A stretch of 64,000 nucleotides of DNA, taken from Roseimaritima sediminicola (GTDB lineage: Bacteria; Planctomycetota; Planctomycetia; Pirellulales; Pirellulaceae). The translations under genes and the position numbers were made by a program. How positions within the stretch are numbered: position 1 is the first letter of the stretch; each line of letters starts with the position of its first letter. The stretch spans positions 1 through 64,000 of the forward strand of contig NZ_WIAD01000015.1 of assembly GCF_009618275.1 (NCBI RefSeq), given 5' to 3'. The notes beneath the pieces were generated by a model. That model searched no databases. It was not told the DNA's origin and was given only the letters and a program-made list of their open reading frames with translations. Of the stretch, positions 1-8,386 are shown one piece after another.

Positions 1-1439
1 CAGTCTGTACGGTCCTCGGCTGGGACAGCCGAGCTACTATGCCGCTCCAGACGCCGGTGGGCTTCGTCGGCCCAGGGGCTGTTCGGCGCCAGCTGTAGGA
101 ACCGTCGCCAATGCGGATCGGCCTCCTCGCTGCGCTGGAGGTCGTCCAGCGTCCGGGCGAGGTTGTAGTGCACATCGGGGTACTCGTCGTGCATCGCCAG
201 GGTGCCGCGAAACGCCGCCACGGCCAGTTCCAACTGTCCGGTTTCGGCCAACACGCTGCCCAGGCTGGCTCGAGCTTCCACGAAGGCTTCGTCCAGTTCG
301 ATCGCCATGTAGTAGCGCTCGCGAGCCGCGGCGACTTCGCCCATCCGGTACAACAATTCTCCCAGCTGGAAACTGATGTCGGCCCGCGCCCCATCGCGGG
401 CCAGGATGGCGTGGTACAGGTCGACCGCCACTTCCAATTCTCCCGCATCTTCGCTGTCGTAGGCCTGCTGCTGCAGCGGATCGTCCTGCGGGTTCGGTGT
501 GCCGCTGCCACCGGCGGACGTTTGGGCCTGATGCCAATTCGGCGGTGGAAACTCCAGCGAGGATTCGTACAGCGTGTCGTTCCCGGCCGGCCCTTCGTCG
601 GCGGCATCCGGATCAAACCGGCGGGGCGCGACGGACGGGGTCAGCGAAAGGATGGCGGGCGAAGTCTCGGCAGGCGTCTGGGGCGGTTGTTCCAGAGCGT
701 CGAAGTCGATCCGCAGCTGGCCGCCCGGTTCCAGCAGCCCCTCACCCTGTCGCAGCAGCAGTTGTTTGCCTTCGACCAGGACGCTCAACTGCGCAAGCGG
801 CCGCTGCACATCGGCGATGACCTGGTTCAGCTCCAGCAGTTTGCGTTCGATCTCCTGAGGACTCGCGCCGGCGGCCACCAACTCGGCCAACCGCCGGGCC
901 GTGGCGATTTCCTGGAAATCAAAATACGGCAGCTTGTGAACCGTCCGCACCGGCACGATCAGCCCCCGCCGGTGCCAGCGCCGGATCACTCGCACCGATA
1001 CGCCCAACAGATCCGCCAGCATCGCCGGCGTGTACAGCCGCTTGACCGCCTGCTCCGAATCGACCAATCCCAGACGCTGCCAGAACTCCGTCTCGTGGAT
1101 CACCTCCAGTTCGCCGCGGCCGGCCGCACTGCGAACCTCCACGCTCAACAGCTCCGCTTCGGCCAACGGCGATTCCTCGGCGCCGATGACGATCACGTCC
1201 GCCCGGATGTCCACGCCTTCGACGGCGATCGCGCCCTGGCCGCGGACCATCTTCATCGCTTCGCGCCGGGAAACGCCGCCCAGTTTGCCCGCGAATGCGA
1301 TCCGCTTGCCGACGATCCAGTTCTCGTCGGCCGCCGGCGCATCATCGGCCAGCTCGTCGGCGCCGATCGGTGAGTCGTCCAGCGGGTCGTCGAGTGTCGA
1401 AGGATCGTCCAAGGGATCCGGTTCCGGGTCTTCGGCCAC
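1..1439 (-). CDS. BRCT-MerR-TPR domain protein (partial, C-terminus beyond window)
   Basis: The frame opens at a GTG (1437-1439) preceded by GGAG and runs off the left edge, giving about 479 visible residues. After an acidic N-terminus (1-38), residues about 40-125 look like a BRCT domain (WIVGKRIAFAGKLGGVSRREA, then a DVIVIGAEESPLAEAE segment), as at the end of NAD-dependent DNA ligases. Residues about 136-200 form a MerR-type winged helix (LYTPAMLADLLGVSVRVIRRW), where DNA contact is expected. A Pro/Gly-rich linker leads to TPR repeats at about 335-465. The last visible residues (after HRRLERH) are encoded by a palindromic repeat also found at 58580-58610 and 59116-59146, so the true C-terminus may have been altered by repeat insertion. 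The role is unknown; DNA binding plus protein-protein contact is inferred. It lies 39 nt downstream of the SMUG1 gene on the same strand. Confidence 0.75.
   Translation of the reverse strand, partial: MAEDPEPDPLDDPSTLDDPLDDSPIGADELADDAPAADENWIVGKRIAFAGKLGGVSRREAMKMVRGQGAIAVEGVDIRADVIVIGAEESPLAEAELLSVEVRSAAGRGELEVIHETEFWQRLGLVDSEQAVKRLYTPAMLADLLGVSVRVIRRWHRRGLIVPVRTVHKLPYFDFQEIATARRLAELVAAGASPQEIERKLLELNQVIADVQRPLAQLSVLVEGKQLLLRQGEGLLEPGGQLRIDFDALEQPPQTPAETSPAILSLTPSVAPRRFDPDAADEGPAGNDTLYESSLEFPPPNWHQAQTSAGGSGTPNPQDDPLQQQAYDSEDAGELEVAVDLYHAILARDGARADISFQLGELLYRMGEVAAARERYYMAIELDEAFVEARASLGSVLAETGQLELAVAAFRGTLAMHDEYPDVHYNLARTLDDLQRSEEADPHWRRFLQLAPNSPWADEAHRRLERHSSSAVPAEDRTD
14..38. repeat. Short palindromic repeat inside the 3' end of the BRCT-MerR-TPR gene
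   Basis: CTCGGCT (15-21) and AGCCGAG (27-33) form a perfect 7-bp hairpin followed by AGCTACTA. The same block, read on the other strand as TAGTAGCTCGGCTGTCC...AGCCGAG, occurs in the tandem repeat island at 58583-58607 and again near 59117-59142. It is therefore a dispersed element rather than coding sequence under selection. Confidence 0.7.
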
Positions 1440-1478
1440 GCGGTTAGGTCTCCGTGTGAGCAGGGGAGGGTCGAGGAA

Positions 1479-2228
1479 TCATTGCCAGACTCCGGCGGCG
1501 ATCATTTGCTCGGTCGCCTGCGGGGCCCAGCCGCGGTTGGCGGCGGGACTGGCGGGGCTGGGGTGCAGGATTCGCGTCACCTGCAGGTCGTGCCCCTCAG
1601 CGGCCGTGTTCTCCGCGACCTGCCGGGCGACGCGCTGCAAACATTTTTCGGCGTACATGCCCACGCCGACGGCGAAGCGTGGGCGAAGGGCGTCGAGCAG
1701 TTTTAGCAGGTGGTCATCGCAGGCTTCGACCAACGGCTCGCGTTCAGCGGCCGGCAGTTTGTCGGGCGTACGATTTCGCGCCGAGGCTTCCATGAATACC
1801 AGCGGGCAGTAATTGGCGACAAAGTGTTCGCGGAAAAAATCGCCAGGTGTGCCGAAACGCTCCCGTATCCATCCCCACAGCCGCTGGCCGGAGACTTCGC
1901 TGCGCGGGCAATCCAAACCTTCGACCGGCCGCTTGGGATGCTCATTGTCGGGTTTACCGACCGGGGCGTCGATTCCCAACCACTGCTTGACCGCTTCGAT
2001 CTGGCCGAAGGGCACACCGCTTTGCGCCATCCCCCAGGGGCCCGGATTCATGCCCAGGAACAGGACTCGGCAACCCTCGGGATTCAACATCTGCAGGTAC
2101 TGGCGATGGGCCTGCCAGGCGTACCGCAGCGGGTTGTAGACGTGCGTGACCGGGTCGGCAAAGCGCAGCCGATCGACCGCTTCGGCAAGTTCCTCGGCGG
2201 CTTCGGTGGCCGCTTCGATCGCAGACAT
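1479..2228 (-). CDS. SMUG1-type uracil-DNA glycosylase
   Basis: This 249-residue protein carries the single-strand-selective monofunctional uracil-DNA glycosylase signature. The N-terminal motif GMNPGPWGMAQSGVPFG holds the water-positioning Asn, and the late HPSP motif holds the catalytic-loop His. Family members remove uracil and 5-hydroxymethyluracil from DNA at the start of base-excision repair. The start at MSAIEAATEAA was chosen because AGGAAA lies seven nucleotides upstream; a longer frame to 2288 is possible but has no ribosome site. It sits between the gamma-glutamyltransferase gene (84 nt upstream) and the BRCT-MerR-TPR gene (39 nt downstream), all on minus, so the three may be co-transcribed. 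SMUG1 is common in animals and scattered in bacteria, including planctomycetes. Confidence 0.9.
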   Translation of the reverse strand: MSAIEAATEAAEELAEAVDRLRFADPVTHVYNPLRYAWQAHRQYLQMLNPEGCRVLFLGMNPGPWGMAQSGVPFGQIEAVKQWLGIDAPVGKPDNEHPKRPVEGLDCPRSEVSGQRLWGWIRERFGTPGDFFREHFVANYCPLVFMEASARNRTPDKLPAAEREPLVEACDDHLLKLLDALRPRFAVGVGMYAEKCLQRVARQVAENTAAEGHDLQVTRILHPSPASPAANRGWAPQATEQMIAAGVWQ

Positions 2229-2312
2229 GATCGTTTCCTGAGCGATGTTAGGCATCCCGCATCGGCGCCGGTCGCCGACAGCCTGCACGATAGGGCAAGG
2301 AGCGTATCAGGC

Positions 2313-4067
2313 CTAGCCGATCAAGGTCGCGGCGACGCGTCCGCCCCGGCGACCGTCGGCGACGCCCACGCGGATCCCGCTGGCGGGCTCGATGGCGATG
2401 CTGTGGGCGGCGCCCTGACCACGGGTTTCGACCACGCGATGGCCCAACGACTCCAGCCGTCCCCGGAGCTCGCCCAGGCGGCTTTGCCCGCCGGTTTCGA
2501 TCCGCAATTGGTCCGGCAACCAACCGTGATGGAACCGCGGCGCGGCGATCGCCTCGGGCAGGGGACGGGCGAACAACAGATGCTGGACCAACACGCACAG
2601 GACGGTGTTGATGATCGTGCGACCGCCGGGACTGCCCGTGATCAACACGGTCTTGCCGTCGCGCCGGACAATCGTCGGCGTCTGAGAACTGAGCATGCGT
2701 TTGCCGGGGGCCAACTGGTTGGGCGCAGTACCGATCTGGCCCTTCAGATCGGTCACGCCCGGCACCGGATTAAAATCCCCCATCTCGTTGTTCAGCACGA
2801 AACCGGTGGCCGGATCCAACAGCCACGATCCCCACGAGGCTTCCAGGGTATAGGTGTTCGAGACGGCCATCCCCTCGGCATCGATGACCGAGAAATGCGT
2901 CGTCTGAGGACTTTCCACCGGGCCCGTCTCGAGCGGGATGTCGCCGGCCAGCGTCCGGCTGTCAGTGGCGCGGCTGCGGGAAATACTTTCCGCCAGCTTC
3001 GCCGCGTGCGCTCTGCGGCCAAGCCAGGCGGGCAGGGGCGTGAAATCCGGATCGCCCAGATACGCCGCTCGCTCGCGAAACGTCCGCCGCATCGCTTCGG
3101 CAACGATGTGAACGGTCATCGGTGTCCAGGCGGCGTCGCCCGGATCGGGCATCCCCACGTGTTCGATCATTTGCAGGGCCAACCGCAAAGCCACTCCGCC
3201 GGACGAGGGCGGCGGAGCGGCCCACACCTGGTGGCCGGCAAAGTTCGTGCGGATCGGCTGCCGCAGGACGGCTTGATAGCCTTCGAGGTCCTCGGCGGTG
3301 ATCAGGCCTTGGTGCTGTTCGAAATAATCTGCCAGGGAGCGGGCGGTCTGGCCGCTGTAGAATTCATCGGGTCCCTCTTCGGCGATCCGCTGCAGCGTCG
3401 CGGCCAAGACCGGCTGAACCAAGCGGTCGCCGGCCCGCCAGCGCCGCCGCTGGGGGTGCCCAAAGGTTTGCTCCAGCGGTCGGTGCCAGGGGGCGGTCGA
3501 TTTGCTGACCGCCGCCAAAACCGCGTTGAGTGAATCCGCCAGCGGGGCTTCGACCACGCATCCGCCGGCGGCCAGCGCGATCGCGGGCTGCAGCACCGCC
3601 TGCCAGGACAGCCGGCCGTGGCTCTGCTGGGCAAGCGCCAAGCCGCGCACCGTTCCCGGTACGCCGACCATCCGCGGGTGCCGTCGATCGGTCTGCTCGG
3701 CCAACGTCGTCGCCGTAACCGCTTGCGGTGCGGTTTCGCGATAATCCACGCACACCGGATCCTGCTCGGGCGGCGCGATCATCATGAATCCGCCGCCGCC
3801 GATATTACCGGCTTCGGGCCACGTCACGGCCAACGCAAAGGCGACCGCCACCGCGGCATCCACGGCATTGCCGCCGGCAGCCAAGATGTCGCGACCGGCG
3901 CTGCTGGCGGCCGCGGAATTGCTGACGGCCATCCCCGCCGGCCCGCGCAGCACATCCGCCGGACGGTAGCCCGATACGGCGGTGGTCTGAGCGGTACACC
4001 GGGCACCGATCCCGGCGGTGCCGGCTAGGGCCAGGGCGGCCCTCAGGGTTTCTCGACGGTTGAGCAT
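2313..4067 (-). CDS. ggt: Gamma-glutamyltransferase, Tat-exported
   Basis: The 584-residue product matches gamma-glutamyltranspeptidase over its whole length. Family members cleave glutathione and transfer or hydrolyse the gamma-glutamyl group outside the cytoplasm. The start MLNRRETLRAALALAGTAG gives a twin-arginine-like signal (RRETL followed by a hydrophobic stretch), so export in folded form is likely; a longer frame would add an ETETET-rich low-complexity leader and was rejected. The autoprocessing site reads PQTTHFSV, with Thr389 the expected new N-terminus of the small subunit and nucleophile. Other family hallmarks are GNIGGGGFM near the N-terminus and the MLSSQTPTIV and GSPGGRTIINTV segments near the C-terminus. 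It lies just upstream of the SMUG1 gene on the same strand. Confidence 0.93.
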   Translation of the reverse strand: MLNRRETLRAALALAGTAGIGARCTAQTTAVSGYRPADVLRGPAGMAVSNSAAASSAGRDILAAGGNAVDAAVAVAFALAVTWPEAGNIGGGGFMMIAPPEQDPVCVDYRETAPQAVTATTLAEQTDRRHPRMVGVPGTVRGLALAQQSHGRLSWQAVLQPAIALAAGGCVVEAPLADSLNAVLAAVSKSTAPWHRPLEQTFGHPQRRRWRAGDRLVQPVLAATLQRIAEEGPDEFYSGQTARSLADYFEQHQGLITAEDLEGYQAVLRQPIRTNFAGHQVWAAPPPSSGGVALRLALQMIEHVGMPDPGDAAWTPMTVHIVAEAMRRTFRERAAYLGDPDFTPLPAWLGRRAHAAKLAESISRSRATDSRTLAGDIPLETGPVESPQTTHFSVIDAEGMAVSNTYTLEASWGSWLLDPATGFVLNNEMGDFNPVPGVTDLKGQIGTAPNQLAPGKRMLSSQTPTIVRRDGKTVLITGSPGGRTIINTVLCVLVQHLLFARPLPEAIAAPRFHHGWLPDQLRIETGGQSRLGELRGRLESLGHRVVETRGQGAAHSIAIEPASGIRVGVADGRRGGRVAATLIG

Positions 4068-4116
4068 GCGTGGCCTCGGGTTGCGGGAGCGCGGGTTGAT
4101 TCTCGTTTTCGTTCTT

Positions 4117-4140
4117 GTTTCCGTTTCCGTTTCCGTTTCC
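4117..4140. repeat. Tandem hexamer tract (4 x GTTTCC) upstream of ggt
   Basis: Four perfect copies of GTTTCC lie in the 92-nt gap between the DUF11-like lipoprotein gene and ggt. On the minus strand this is a purine-rich GGAAAC array that falls in the leader of ggt. Copy-number slippage here could affect leader length. Confidence 0.8.
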
Positions 4141-4159
4141 GGCGCCGCGTCAAAACGTT

Positions 4160-5605
4160 TTATCTTACGCGGCAACGGAAGCGAATCGAAGCGCTCTCGC
4201 CCACCCCCAGCCGGTCGGTCAACCGCCAGGACAATCGCAGCGACGCACCTTGGTTCTGTTGGGTCTCGAATTCCGCACCCACGCTGCAGGTCTGGCTGCC
4301 TTCGACGTACTCCAGCCGCGTCGTCAGGTTATCGGTCAAGACAATGTCATGCACCGGAGAATCGCCCACGTTGTCGACTCGTAACAGGAACGTCACGATG
4401 TCGCCGGGCAGGGCGTTGTGCTTGTCGGCCAGTTTGGCGATCCGCAGCCGTCCCGCGTCGGGGAATTCGTAGACCGTCAGGCCCTCGGCCGCGGCGTGGC
4501 GAATCTGTTCGACGGGTTTGACATCGTTGACCGTCACGGCCACGTTCTCCTCGATCGTCCAGGTCTCGGCGGCCAGCGCCCCTTTGCTCAGCCACGGCTT
4601 GTCGGCTTCGGTCAATTGACCTCGCACCATCAGGCTCAGATTGGCCAGTACGGCGACCGTATCTTCGGCCAACAACGGTTGGTCGACGTTTTCCACGGGC
4701 ACCCCGCGGTTGCGGTCCCGCATCGCATCGGGTGTCCGGGCGGCGACCTGGCGTTCGGGTCCGTGCTGGGCGGTGACCGCGCTGCTGGGCTGGTTCAGAT
4801 CGATTCTTCCCGGTCCTTCCGGCAGGTCGTAACCCTTCGCACCGACGGCTCGGCCCCCCGCCGCCGCTTCGGTCACCTTGCGAACAGCCGCGAAACGCGG
4901 AGCGTACAAGCAGACGCGATTGCTGGGCTGGACGTGGATGTCGCCGGCTTCGGTCGTGTACTTGACGACCGTGTCTTCCAGGTCGACGCCCACGATGGCG
5001 TCGTCGCGACGAACGTGAGCGTCGTCGCGGTAGTCGCCGCCGTCGCACAGGAATTCCTGCGGATCCACGCCCGTCTGGTTCCAGGGACCACTGGTGAAGT
5101 AACGCGACTTGGAGCAACAACCGCACCCGGCGGAATCGCTTTCAGAGCCCGGCCCGCCTACCGGCCTGGACGCCGCCCGCCCCCATCCGGCCGCCGCGAC
5201 CTGAGTGTCTTCGCCACCGGCGGCATCAACCGTGTAATCCGCCGTGACGGCCGCCGGGTTTGCGGCCCCGGGCTGGCTGTTGCCGATTTCGCTGGAGACG
5301 CCTGGCGCGTGGGCTCGGGCCACAGCCGCCGGTGCGGGCGTGGCCGATGCCAGCGGAGCGGTATGCGAAACCGCAGCGACGGCCGGCTGGCCAACAGGCC
5401 CCCAAGCGGCCGTGGGCTGGGCGGCGCTCGGGGGCACCGCTGCGGGCGCGGGACCGGCCGGCGGAACCGAAGTGTTCGCAGGCACCCCGGCCCGGGGCGC
5501 GGCAAACGGCACCTCGGTGGTCGCGCATCCGGCCATGCCAAACGTCCAGGCCGCCAGCACGAGAGCGGCCGATGGCAACAGAAAACGATCTCGGTGGTGA
5601 TTCAT
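4160..5605 (-). CDS. Lipoprotein with C-terminal DUF11-like domain
   Basis: The 481-residue product starts with a lipoprotein signal (hydrophobic stretch ending GMAGC, lipid-modified Cys near residue 27). A long Ala/Pro-rich low-complexity region follows to about residue 150, then a Cys cluster (AGCGCC) and a segment with conserved-looking charged residues. The C-terminal about 90 residues (ALPGDIVTFLLRVDNVGDSP, then VLTDNLTTRLEYVEGS) resemble the DUF11 repeat found in bacterial surface proteins, an immunoglobulin-like fold. A GTG nine bases upstream is an alternative start; the ATG is preferred for its AAGAG spacing. It is the last of three co-oriented envelope genes, 20 nt after the preceding one. 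Anchorage in an outer envelope layer is inferred; function unknown. Confidence 0.8.
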   Translation of the reverse strand: MNHHRDRFLLPSAALVLAAWTFGMAGCATTEVPFAAPRAGVPANTSVPPAGPAPAAVPPSAAQPTAAWGPVGQPAVAAVSHTAPLASATPAPAAVARAHAPGVSSEIGNSQPGAANPAAVTADYTVDAAGGEDTQVAAAGWGRAASRPVGGPGSESDSAGCGCCSKSRYFTSGPWNQTGVDPQEFLCDGGDYRDDAHVRRDDAIVGVDLEDTVVKYTTEAGDIHVQPSNRVCLYAPRFAAVRKVTEAAAGGRAVGAKGYDLPEGPGRIDLNQPSSAVTAQHGPERQVAARTPDAMRDRNRGVPVENVDQPLLAEDTVAVLANLSLMVRGQLTEADKPWLSKGALAAETWTIEENVAVTVNDVKPVEQIRHAAAEGLTVYEFPDAGRLRIAKLADKHNALPGDIVTFLLRVDNVGDSPVHDIVLTDNLTTRLEYVEGSQTCSVGAEFETQQNQGASLRLSWRLTDRLGVGESASIRFRCRVR

Positions 5606-5625
5606 CGAAAGCACTCTTTTGACAT

Positions 5626-6654
5626 TTATCGTCGGTACTGCGGAGCGGTCGCCGGGGCACCGGTTCCGTAAGGATGAGCGATGGCCGGGCCTCTGGTCGC
5701 CGGAATCGTGGGCAGCGGTGCCCTGGTGGCCGGGGGCACGTCGGTTCGCGGGATATGCGGCGTGCGGACGGCCACACCTTCGCCCGGCGGAATCTGGGCG
5801 GCAACGCGAGGCGGCTGCATGGCGATCCAGGGCGGACCGCCAAAGAAGAACTGGGCCTGCAAACTGGGCTCGTTCGGCGGCGTCATCGATCCGATCCGGA
5901 CGATGGCTACGGGCCGGCCCATCTGGTCGGCGACCTGCAGCGGATCCTGGTGGTGCATCACTTCCAGAGAGCGAGCTGTATCGACCGTTTCGGCGATCGG
6001 CAGGGCGGTTTGCGGGTCTTCCAGATAGACCACGCGGGTGACCATCCGTCCGGCCAGTGCGTCGGTCAGGTCGGCCAGTTCCAAATTAATATGAATCGGA
6101 AAACGGTGTGCCTGCCCCGGCGGTGGATAGGTGCGGTCGATGACCTCGACGGTCGGAAACAGTTCGCGTCCGGGTTCCTGCGGGATGCCCGTGATCTTGA
6201 AGCGGTATACGGCACCGACCAACAGGCCACAGTACAACCCCCGATCCGCCGCGGCTGCTTGATCGCTCACGGCCGCTTGCCCGCTTACGCCCGCTTGCCC
6301 GCTTACGCCCGCTTGCCCGCTTACGCCCGCTTGCTCGCTCACGGCTGCTTGCCCGCTCACGCCGGCGGCCCGTTCCCAGTCCGCTTCGGAGCGGAGGAAC
6401 TGGCCGTTCTCCGCCATTGCAAAGCGGACGCCTTCGGGTCCGGAGAAGCGCACCGGTTGGTAGTAGTTCTGCACCGGGCCGCGGCGCTGCAGTCGAGCGG
6501 CTCCGACGGCGCCGGGCGGCATCTGAGCCGAGAACAGGTAATTGACCGCCCCCTGCGGAACCGTGCTGGGAACCTGGGCTTGGAGCGTTCCGCAGGCGAG
6601 CAGAACGGCTGCGGCAGACAGCGACCGCACCAGCGTTTCAATGGACATGCACAT
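5626..6654 (-). CDS. Secreted protein of unknown function, paralogue of the upstream lipoprotein
   Basis: This 342-residue protein has a signal peptide (hydrophobic stretch to about residue 25, ending LQAQ). Its central region (about 145-255) aligns by eye with the upstream lipoprotein: YRFKITGIPQEPGRELFPT matches YRLKVTNIINREGVELYPT, and MVTRVVYLEDPQTALP matches FVTKVIYLPDPDFQGP. The two are therefore tandem paralogues. Between about residues 98 and 133 it has a run of six-residue repeats of the type AGVSGQ, encoded by an 18-bp minisatellite at about 6255-6363. The C-terminus is Pro/Ala-rich. I do not recognise a catalytic motif. It probably shares a transcript with its neighbours (137 nt before, 20 nt after). 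Confidence 0.78.
   Translation of the reverse strand: MCMSIETLVRSLSAAAVLLACGTLQAQVPSTVPQGAVNYLFSAQMPPGAVGAARLQRRGPVQNYYQPVRFSGPEGVRFAMAENGQFLRSEADWERAAGVSGQAAVSEQAGVSGQAGVSGQAGVSGQAAVSDQAAAADRGLYCGLLVGAVYRFKITGIPQEPGRELFPTVEVIDRTYPPPGQAHRFPIHINLELADLTDALAGRMVTRVVYLEDPQTALPIAETVDTARSLEVMHHQDPLQVADQMGRPVAIVRIGSMTPPNEPSLQAQFFFGGPPWIAMQPPRVAAQIPPGEGVAVRTPHIPRTDVPPATRAPLPTIPATRGPAIAHPYGTGAPATAPQYRR
6255..6363. repeat. In-frame 18-bp minisatellite (about 6 copies)
   Basis: The unit GCTTGCCCGCTTACGCCC repeats with small changes and encodes AGVSGQ/AAVSDQ hexapeptides in the secreted-protein gene. Because the unit is a multiple of three, copy-number changes keep the reading frame. Confidence 0.85.
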
Positions 6655-6693
6655 CGGAGCTATTCAGCAAAACAGGTTGGGGGCGGTGACTCT

Positions 6694-6749
6694 CCGGGCG
6701 ACTCGCCCGGCGGCAACGCATCATGCCCCCGAGGAAACGCCTCGGGGGC
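6694..6749. terminator. Two strong hairpins in the gap between paralogous envelope genes
   Basis: The palindrome CCGGGCGA-C-TCGCCCGG (6694-6710) and the hairpin GCCCCCGAG-gaaacgc-CTCGGGGGC (6725-6749) both lie in the 137-nt gap downstream of the first lipoprotein gene. Neither is followed by a T-run on the minus strand, so a processing site or attenuator is as likely as a true terminator. Confidence 0.45.
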
Positions 6750-6791
6750 AGAGCTTTGGGCCATTCATCCGTCGCGGCATCAGTACGGCGA

Positions 6792-8117
6792 TCAATCGAC
6801 GTGCTTGCTGTGACGGTCGAAGTGCGGTCGGCCGTGCGGCACACCCGGATGGATGTTCTGTTCGTTGACATGGATCCGGCTGACCGGATTGGGATAGCTG
6901 TATCCCGGAGTCATGCGAACGCCGATTTTGACCTTGTCGACCGGCTGCGGGATGTTCATGTGCGTGTGGTTCTTCATCACATGCTTCTTCAGACCCGCCG
7001 GAGCTCCCAGGGGAATGTGGGGCGGACCGGGCAGACCGATCGGGGTTCCCACCGAAGGCATTCCGTACTGCGGCACGTTCACGCCGGAGATCATTCCGGG
7101 CAGTGCGGCGGGTCGTCCGCCACCACCGCCGCCGCCGGGTCCGCAGGACCCTTCGCCGCAGCTGGCACTCGGGGCGAACGGCATCGGCAGGCCTCCGGCC
7201 ATGGCCATCCCACCGGCGTATCCGGCGTCGATGCCCTGAGCCATTTCGATGTCTTTGTCACCCAAGCGGATGATTGCCAGGATCGAACCGCGGCGGTCGG
7301 CTTCGACGATCGGGTCGACGCCCGGATCCAAACGCGTGCTGACCAGCGTATCGATTCCGGCCAGGGCGGGACCTTGGAAGTCCGGATCCGGCAGGTAGAT
7401 CACTTTGGTGACGAAGTTGCCGGTCAAGACCTGATCCAGGTCCTCCTCGGTGAACTGGACCGGGATCGCGTTGTGCGCCAGGTAAGCTCCGGTGCGAGGA
7501 TTGGCAAAGGCCAGCTCCAGGGTCGGATACAACTCGACCCCTTCGCGGTTGATGATGTTGGTCACTTTCAAGCGGTACAGGCCGCCCTGGGGAAAGTTCT
7601 GCCGGGCCGGCACGACCAACGGTTCGCTGTCGAACGTGCCCGGTCCGCTGATGCTGTAGCGGACGTGCATCGATTCGGGCTTGCTGAAGGTCACCTGAAC
7701 CGTCGGCGGCGGTCCCATCGGCATGCCGCCGGGGCCCATCATGCCGCCGCCGGGTCCGCCGGGTCCGCAGTACTGGACCTGAGCGATCTGGCCGTCGTTG
7801 TCGTCGCCGGCCAGCGACGAGGCGGCCTCGGCCGCGGGCATCGCACCGTAATGCATGCCGGCCGCGGGCGCAGCGCCGGGCGGGCAGGCCGCTCCGCCAC
7901 CGGGCATCCCGGCTCCCATCATGCCGGCGCCCATCATGCCGGCGCCGGGAGGAGCCATCGCGGGCGGTCCCAGGACGCCGGGGCCGGGGCCGCCGACGCC
8001 GGGGCCCGGCTCCAACAAACGCTGTTCAGGTGGCAAGTTGTGGCGTACCGGAGTACAACCGGCCGCCAACACCGCTGCGGCAAGGCACAGCGATAAGTGG
8101 GTCACAAGTCGTTTCAT
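6792..8117 (-). CDS. Gly/Met/Pro-rich lipoprotein of unknown function
   Basis: The 441-residue product has a clear lipobox (VLAAGC, Cys21). Residues about 30-140 are very rich in Gly, Pro and Met (GAGMMGAGMMGAGMPGGG). The middle (about 180-310) is the domain shared with the next gene downstream. A second Gly-rich run (GPGGGGGGG) and a His-rich C-terminus (KHVMKNHTHMN, ending in several His) follow; the His and Met content could bind metal, but that is speculation. The start is fixed by GGGGGAAAAG directly before ATG; a longer frame to 8324 lacks such a site. It opens a probable three-gene envelope operon and is divergent from the secreted-protein gene at 8387. Confidence 0.82.
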   Translation of the reverse strand: MKRLVTHLSLCLAAAVLAAGCTPVRHNLPPEQRLLEPGPGVGGPGPGVLGPPAMAPPGAGMMGAGMMGAGMPGGGAACPPGAAPAAGMHYGAMPAAEAASSLAGDDNDGQIAQVQYCGPGGPGGGMMGPGGMPMGPPPTVQVTFSKPESMHVRYSISGPGTFDSEPLVVPARQNFPQGGLYRLKVTNIINREGVELYPTLELAFANPRTGAYLAHNAIPVQFTEEDLDQVLTGNFVTKVIYLPDPDFQGPALAGIDTLVSTRLDPGVDPIVEADRRGSILAIIRLGDKDIEMAQGIDAGYAGGMAMAGGLPMPFAPSASCGEGSCGPGGGGGGGRPAALPGMISGVNVPQYGMPSVGTPIGLPGPPHIPLGAPAGLKKHVMKNHTHMNIPQPVDKVKIGVRMTPGYSYPNPVSRIHVNEQNIHPGVPHGRPHFDRHSKHVD

Positions 8118-8386
8118 CTTTTCCCCCTTCGGCAAGACCGCTCTCGCGGCCGGTCGAACAGAACTCGTTTCTGAAGGTGTGCGGAGAGTCGCTAATCCAT
8201 GCAATTTCGGTTGCCACCCCAGCGATTCGGCTGGACGTGAACCATCACAGCGGCCTAACATCCGCCCCGGTTCGAAAAACCGACGCGAGCAGACCTTGGG
8301 CCGCTGATAAACAGCAATCGGCACAACCGGGGGTCTTTCTTTGACAAAACCGGTACAACCGGCCCACGAAGATCAATCGACATCCC

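Noticed and set aside
1710-3533. Long plus-strand open frame of about 600 codons antisense to the SMUG1 and ggt genes
   Set aside because: It lies wholly opposite two well-supported genes, has no family features and reflects the high GC content that keeps antisense frames open.
8341-8376. TTGACA upstream of the secreted-protein gene at 8387 as a promoter
   Set aside because: No -10-like hexamer lies at 16-18 nt; the -35 alone is not enough.
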